Source: Antedon mediterranea (Eukaryota; Echinodermata; Crinoidea; Comatulida; Antedonidae). From it: a stretch of DNA of 64,000 nt. Under the pieces are notes generated by a model. That model was not told where the DNA came from. It saw only the letters and a list, made by a program, of their open reading frames with translations, and did not search any database. A program made the translations under genes and the position numbers. Positions within the stretch are counted from its first letter, which is position 1. Each line of letters opens with the position of its first letter. Where the stretch lies: positions 2,939,922-3,003,921 of the forward strand of contig NC_092678.1 of assembly GCF_964355755.1 (NCBI RefSeq), written 5' to 3'. Positions 57,346 through 64,000 of this stretch are shown piece by piece.

Positions 57346-57483
57346 TAAGCTCTGTCTACACTATCAAACTTTATGTTATGTGATGTGCCCATATATGGAC
57401 ACGATGATGTCATATCACTACCATATTGGTATATCACACTTTTTCTTCTCTAATAACTAGTTTGATAGTGTAGACAGAGCTTA
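57346..57483. mobile_element. MITE family copy 7, intact and TTAA-bordered
   Basis: TTAAGCTCTGTCTACACTAT at the left is the reverse complement of the right end ATAGTGTAGACAGAGCTTAA. It is about 138 bp and the best preserved copy. Both borders read TTAA, fitting either a TTAA duplication or a TA duplication inside the repeat. Confidence 0.88.
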
Positions 57484-60273
57484 AGATTAATAGTTGACAT
57501 GAATGGAACATAACAGAAAGACAGAGTAAAAGTAGTCCAATGTATAAATAACCCTGTACATAACCTGTGCATGTTTCATAAATCATAAACATCAAGTGAA
57601 GACCTATAAAGTAGGGTATAGACAAGTCATAACCCACCTTAAATCTATTACCTTTAATAGCTTAAAATTAGCCATGCATTCCCTAAGGAATCTGTGTCCT
57701 AGGAATTTAACCAGGCATTACTTTTGTATGTACTGTACCAGTATCAGAATCATTGGTAGCTGGGGAATGAAATGGCTAGGCTACTCTTTATCACAATGGT
57801 CTCAGATCTTTTTTTTAGTGATGTATCTATCAACCATTTATTTCTTGTTCCCAGAATATAAATACGCAAAATTCAACAAGCAGAAAAAAAAATAATAATA
57901 ATAAAAATGCTGAAAACACATTAACTTATAAGAAATATTATGTATGATTGTATGATGATGTTGTACGGCGCTGAAAAGGCAATTTAGGAGAGTGTTGAAT
58001 TGAAACATACAACATTTTAAGAAGAATATGATACATCGTACCTAAATTAAATGGATGAAAAATCTAAAATTATCATTCTCTACCTGTATGTAATCACTTT
58101 CCATTACTATACATGACCTGAAACATGTACTTTGCTAAACAACTTTGTGTTATTTATAAGATTTTACCCAATTGAGAAATTTTAAACTGGGACAATGTTC
58201 TAGTAAGGAATAATTATGTTATATTATTCTATAGTACTGTAGTGTAGAAATACTGTCTTTTTTGGCACCTGAGAGATACTGTATATTAAGTGTCATTAAA
58301 AAAATGTATTAGCTTCAATAAAAAAAATACAGTATAAAGTTAGGCTAACCAACTACATTTTTGGTCCTTTGGTATATAGTCACATGCCTTACAATCTATC
58401 AATCCTCTAATAGCATAAAGTTAAGAGAGATGATTACGTGAGTATTTCTTAATTTGCGCAGATTTACTACAGATGATAAATTATTACCAATCATCAATTA
58501 CTGTAGATAATTAATATTTTCTCTTCATAATTGTTAATTACAATTTGATTGATTTTGACACTGAAGAAAGCATGTCAGTCAAATTAGTCAAATTATAATG
58601 AATGCCTTCTCCGATATGAAATCTTCGTAGGAGTCTAGAAACACTTTGTACACTACTTATTGTTTTATTGTCATAATTTAATATGCCAAGCAAAATGAAT
58701 TTCCATTTTAAAGTGGACTGTATTTTGCCTCATTCAAAAATATTGTTATTATCATCACAGAAGGAAAGGTAATGTATAGGCCATGGGCAATAGGAAAAGG
58801 TCAAAACGGTTAACCTGAACAAGTTGTAGAGACCAAGAGGTCATCAGAGGTGAGAGCAATAACAGATGGATTTATGCTTCACATCACTGTTTATCACAGT
58901 AAAAATAATCTATATCCTAGAAAAAATATAGTTAATGAGATGAATACTTAATAATCTTATAACATACACGTTAGCTCTGCCATTACAGTAAGTAACATTC
59001 ATATTTAGTGGAAAACTTCAAAAATCGCATTAGGCCTACCAATAAATTAAAATCAACTAGCTCATAGAAAAAAAACCCTTCATTTAAATTACTTTGCTCA
59101 TTTTAAAAAAATACCTTATTACTTCCCTCATACTAAATAAAACCCTATCGAAATTAAATCCTTCATATTGAAAAAAATTGTAATTTTAAAAGTTTAAAAT
59201 TTCCTCATCATAAAGAAGAAAAGAAAGAAAAAGAAAAATAAATAACACAGGGTTACAAGTTCAGGTTCTGTAGAAAATATATTATAGCAATGTAAATTTA
59301 AATATTTCACATCTATTATTCCATCAAATGGAATGGGTCAAACATGTTACATACAATGCAGATTTCCAAAAGAAGCCGGCGAGATTAGCGAGGATAGAAA
59401 TTAAAAATATATGCACTTAAAGAACAGAAATCAAGAGACACACTGTAAGGATATACCTAAGGCTTTCTGAGGTTTAAGTAACCGTGTACGTATTTGAGCG
59501 GTTAACGACTATATTGGACAAATTGCAAATTATTCCTGAAATAAATTGCAAACGCATGAAATATGTTGAAGACTATCATAAGAGGCAGTGCGACGTGTAT
59601 TCCCCTGACGGCCGTATCAGATATGGACTACTTTTTATACTTCATTTACCAGATATCCACAAACATAACAACACTAATTACGATAGTAATTATATCTTTT
59701 AATACGTTCTAACAAAAACAATAAATGTTTTGAAAAACCATATAAAAGTCATAATCGGTTAAAGATGTCATAACTGATGATGATGGTTTTATTTTTAACC
59801 TCCTCATCAAGTTTATAACTGTGTATTCATTTAAACACAATTACATTTTTGTAAATATAATTTTTAGCCGAACATCATAAAACAGCATGTTTATATATAG
59901 ATAGACGGACAAGCTTGTTAGACTAGCTGTCTCCAAAATTAAAACGTAGGGTGTTTAGGTCAGTGGATATGAGTTTCTCCAATGCAAAGCAGGTGGTGGC
60001 AATTTTAACACCTCATTAGATACGAATCAAAAGTGAGTTGGCTCATCACTGCCGGTCTAGCAAAGTCATTCCCAACAGCCGTAAATGTTTCATGACATCA
60101 GGAAAGTGTTAGTGAGTAAGCATCGCTTAGCCAAGCCTCTTACATTCTTAGTTAAGCAACCTGCCTTATCGATATCATTTTGACCCAGATGGAGATTATT
60201 TTAAGCACAGCAGTAAAAAAAAGTTAAATTCTTTAAAGTGTTAAATATTATGGAATAAATAAACAATTTCGTT

Positions 60274-60788
60274 CAAATAATTACTCAATCAATAAAGTAT
60301 TCAATCAATCAAATAATTAATCAATCGAATATTCAATCAATCAAATAATTAATCAATCAATCGAATATTCAATCAATCAATTATTCAATCAATCAAATAT
60401 TTAATCAATCAATAAAGTATTCAATAAATCAAATAATAAATCAATCAATTAAATATTCAATCAATCAAATATTCAATCAATCAAATAATTAATCAATAAA
60501 GTATTCAATCAAACAAATAATTAATCAATCAATCGAATATTCAATTAATCAAGTATTCAATCAATCAAACAATTAATCAATCAATAAAGTATTCAATAAA
60601 TCAAATAATTAATAAATCAATCAATCAAATATTCAATCAATCAAATAATTAATCAATCAATTAATCAAGTATTCAATCAATCAAATATTTAATCAATCAA
60701 TCAATTAAATATTAAATCAATCAAGTAAACAATTAATCAATCAATAATGTATTCAATTAATTTATAATTCAATCAATAATCAATGAAT
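60274..60788. repeat. AATCAATC satellite-like repeat
   Basis: About 500 bp are built from ATTCAATCAATCAAATA and ATTAATCAATCAAT modules, with an irregular higher-order period of about 40 bp. The bases are almost only A, T and C on the plus strand. Confidence 0.9.
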
Positions 60789-63397
60789 TATTCAAACAAG
60801 AGAAAAAAAAAACTATAAAATTGACAAAGAAAACCGAAAATCTGTTTTTAAAAATAAAATTTCTTATCAGACCAAGAAATTGAAACAATAGAAACAAATT
60901 TATTTGTTTTTCTTTTAAATCTTTGTTTTAATAAACTCCACAATTGAAGAGTTTCACTTCAGAAAGGTAATAAAAAAAAACATTTTAGAATTTAAAAACA
61001 TAAGGAGGTTATCTAAAGATAAATGTATTGTATTATAATTTGGCATTGTCTTCAGCAACACATCTGATCACTTCCATACAACACTTATCAATAATTTAAG
61101 ACAACATATGTTTTCAAGAAGATAAAATATAGAAAAAAATAATCCAGGGTTGTGAAAAATAAGATATGATTTCAGGAAAACAAAACAATGAAAACAGTTA
61201 CTTTACTGGATGAACGCATTATTTGTGTTCATACGCATTAGAGTTAACCATGCATAGAACTAGTTTAAGTTGGTCTGTAGTTTGTGATCAGTTTACTCTT
61301 TAATATATTTGGGTGGTTAACTCTGATACCACACTGATGCAACTCTTATAACTCCAATAGGTTTCAGAGGTATATCCGATGTAAATGTTTTATACCACAC
61401 ATGTTTGAAAGGTAAAAAATGATTTAAGCACTGTGTTTTGTAACTCCGGTAGTGATAGAACATGAACAAGCATAGCTTTATTTAAGCTAGCTAAAGAATG
61501 GAATTAAGTTTGTTGCATAACATCGCATCAAGCTGTTTTTAAATTCTGGCAACGTGACAGAGCACAGGATTCGGACCTATCCCATAGGATATGCAAGTAA
61601 AACATGTTAACCTACCAAGCTAGTAACTGTACACTTCCACAACAATTATTTGATTTAAATTTATCGTTCAAAACAGACCATTATAATCTTGATAAATTTT
61701 CTTATCTTAAATTAATTGAGAAAACCATAATATTGCATCAGATAAACTTTGTAGGGTCACGCAAAACAAAGCATACGAACAAAGGAATAAATCAAACAAC
61801 GTATATAAATAGGTAAATTTTAGATCCAGGTGCGTATTGGCCAAACTTACCCTGGTAGTTTCGATTTTAAGTGAAACACGGTGCTGGCCCAGTCATACAA
61901 CACAACCCCTGGGAGTATACAGTACCTTGCCTGTCAGGAAATTGGTTATGAGTTTCAAGTCATAGTTTAGATATCGCCAATGCATGCTCGTTGATGACTT
62001 TGACATGTATTTCGGTAAGCTGCCATTGTTTCGCATAACGTCTTAATTAGCACACAGGTGAGGTGGAACTCAACACGGGGATGATGAATTTCACCAGATT
62101 CTATGATGTCATGATCTTATGAAGGAATACACCCAGAAAATCAAGTGTACTGTTATCCAGATTTTGCTAAGAAAATGGAGTACAGCAAGTAGAGTACAAC
62201 ACACTATTTTAAGAACTGACATTTCCTAGCAGCAGAAACAGATTTTTTTAGGAATCTACACTATTCTATTATTTAAAAAAAACTTTTATAGAATTTTAAA
62301 ATTATTTGAATGTAAAGAAATTTAAAACTTTACAATTCTATTCTAATGCAATGGCTCAAAAAGTTGCGATATTAAAAAATGAAAATCTCACAATTTGAAA
62401 ATTAACGTGTTTTTATAAATTATCGTATTGCCACATGCACAATATCTGTCATGTACATGGAGTTTCAACTGTCATATACACAATATTACGGTAATACTAA
62501 ACACATAACTCTATTTTAATGTCACTTTATCATGCTTCTTGAATTCTGCTTCTAAATAAAATCTGACATTTAGAAATGTCAAACCTACCTGATAATGTTA
62601 TTTAATGTTTAAGGACTCTTCATAATTTCACAATTTATTTAAAGAATACAAATGATTTAAAAGGATTTGAAATAATGCATTTATACAGCCGCACATTTAA
62701 GACTCTTTACGAATGCAGTTTACGTTGTGCAATATTGTTAATACCGATTACAGTTATCACAATAAATTCACTGATAAAACAGTAAAAATAAAATTTAATG
62801 AAATAAAAGCAATAAAAATGGAGCACTGAGATTGAGAATGGATAGGAAATGAATATGCAGAAATGGAATTTTGAGAAAATGATTCAAATTAAACAAGTGC
62901 ATATTGTGATTGTACAGTATGATAATGTACAATCCAAAGTCACATTATTGTTCAACAACGTTCAGTGCTCTACCACTTCCTTTAACTTTTTGTTGAGATA
63001 GCTTAGTGCTTTCACCCCATTTATCATCTTATCTGACCATTCTTATCAGAAGTAATTGGTCATAAACACCAGTCTACAAACACAAATATAATCTAGCAAT
63101 TGGCGCGCTTGGAATCGTAGCAACTGAAGACCACATCAGGTGGGAAGGCAGACTAACCAATAGCAAAATTGCACCTTACAAACAATAAGTGTGTTGAGTA
63201 AATTGACAAATATGCACTTTGCACAAACGATTCGATAACAAACATACTGAGATGGCGGATTGTTTGCCATTGGAATATAGTCTAGTACATTTACAGATTA
63301 GTAAAACTATTTTTAGGGAAATGGGTTAGAGGGATTGGAAGTTTAAATTAAAGGGAGGGGAAAAAAAATCTGTAAATCCTATGCCTTCTTTTTATTC

Positions 63398-63503
63398 TTA
63401 AGCCCTGTTTACACTATATGGTAGTGATATGACATTATCATGTCCATACATGGGCACACCATGATGTTGTCACATAAAGCTTGATAGTGTAGACAGAGCT
63501 TAA
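63398..63503. mobile_element. MITE family copy 8
   Basis: TTAAGCCCTGTTTACACTAT at the left and GATAGTGTAGACAGAGCTTA at the right, about 105 bp with a shortened interior, again bordered by TTAA. Confidence 0.85.
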
Positions 63504-64000
63504 ATTAAAACAGTATTGCCATATACTTTAACTATTATGTTTAAAATAAAAATTGCTACTACAGTATGGCAAGTAAAAAAAAACTTTTCCACTTTAGAGC
63601 CATCAATAAGGAGGCGTGTGTTGGATACGGTCAATAGACTCTCACTCATTAATCAAAGTATCAATTAATTAAGTACAAATTCCATAGTAGTTTTTAGCTT
63701 TCAAGCATGAGCCAACAGAGTGTATTGTATTATTAGCTGAAACTTGCAGGGTTAAGAATAACAGGAATTGTTAATGTTACTTCAAGTATATTTTGATGAC
63801 TAAACTTTTATTAAACTTATAACGTTGTGGGAGATATCAATATTCCTAATCGCTAATATTTAAAATATGAGTAATTAAAGCTAATAAAATTGATTGAGTA
63901 CAAATTCTATGTTTGCCATGATCATACGAGAAGTTGACATTTTCATAGTGGGCGTTATGTTTAATGTTCGATAGGTTTGAATAATATTTATTTATCAAGG

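Larger units (their letters stand above)
52392..64000 (-). other. LRIG: Probable long 5' intron of LRIG
   Basis: No LRR, LRRNT or signal-peptide exon was recognised upstream of 52391 in 11.6 kb. The first exon seen starts with a phase-2 acceptor, so it continues a gene. The stretch holds a SINE, a Mutator-like element, two MITEs and an AATC satellite. A small missed exon cannot be excluded. Confidence 0.55.

Overview
This is intron-rich, very AT-rich animal DNA: split genes with GT-AG introns, dense transposon relics, and two genes with clear vertebrate counterparts. A marine deuterostome such as an echinoderm is plausible, but nothing here proves the phylum. No rRNA, functional tRNA or CRISPR is seen.

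Region 1 (1-21.4 kb, plus strand) is a tandem array of one immunoglobulin-superfamily receptor family: six complete genes, one 5'-truncated copy and three small relics. Each complete copy is a single uninterrupted reading frame with a signal peptide, two Ig-like domains joined by a PPPAPYPLC linker, a Ser/Thr stalk of variable length, one transmembrane helix and a tyrosine-bearing tail. There are two tail classes on one shared ectodomain. Class A (317-2176, 3430-4986, 9118-10185) carries YxxV/YxxI motifs at ITAM-like spacing, amplified to eight tandem copies in the second gene. Class B (11506-12831, 14474-15979, 16608-17933, 19805-21367) carries YAQV and NNIY motifs. Two neighbours, 9118-10185 (A) and 11506-12831 (B), have the most similar ectodomains but different tails, the signature of paired activating/inhibitory receptors. 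This family is the best candidate for an undescribed system. Its copies share an upstream module: FOX-like GTAAACAAAGG, a TATA-like box, a conserved start-site block, and a GGAATATTCC palindrome followed by GGAAGT.

Inside region 1, a composite GC-rich repeat (5.7-8.1 kb) holds a minisatellite and a LINE 3' end. A TTAA-flanked inverted-repeat element lies at 18.15-19.28 kb, and a foreign segment replaces the 5' half of one receptor at 16.2-16.6 kb.

Region 2 (22.5-29.7 kb, minus strand) holds 12 exons of a GRAMD4 orthologue, from the start codon through the membrane region. Its GRAM-domain exons are not found before the receptor array begins.

Region 3 (29.7-34.1 kb) is intergenic. Region 4 (34.1-52.4 kb, minus strand, probably continuing past 64 kb as an intron) is an LRIG orthologue: 13 exons encode most leucine-rich repeats, LRRCT, three Ig domains, a transmembrane helix and the cytoplasmic tail. 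The signal peptide and first repeats are outside the window. Introns of regions 2 and 4 hold eight copies of one MITE family, a Mutator-like fold-back element, a tRNA-derived SINE, two other palindromic elements and several minisatellites.
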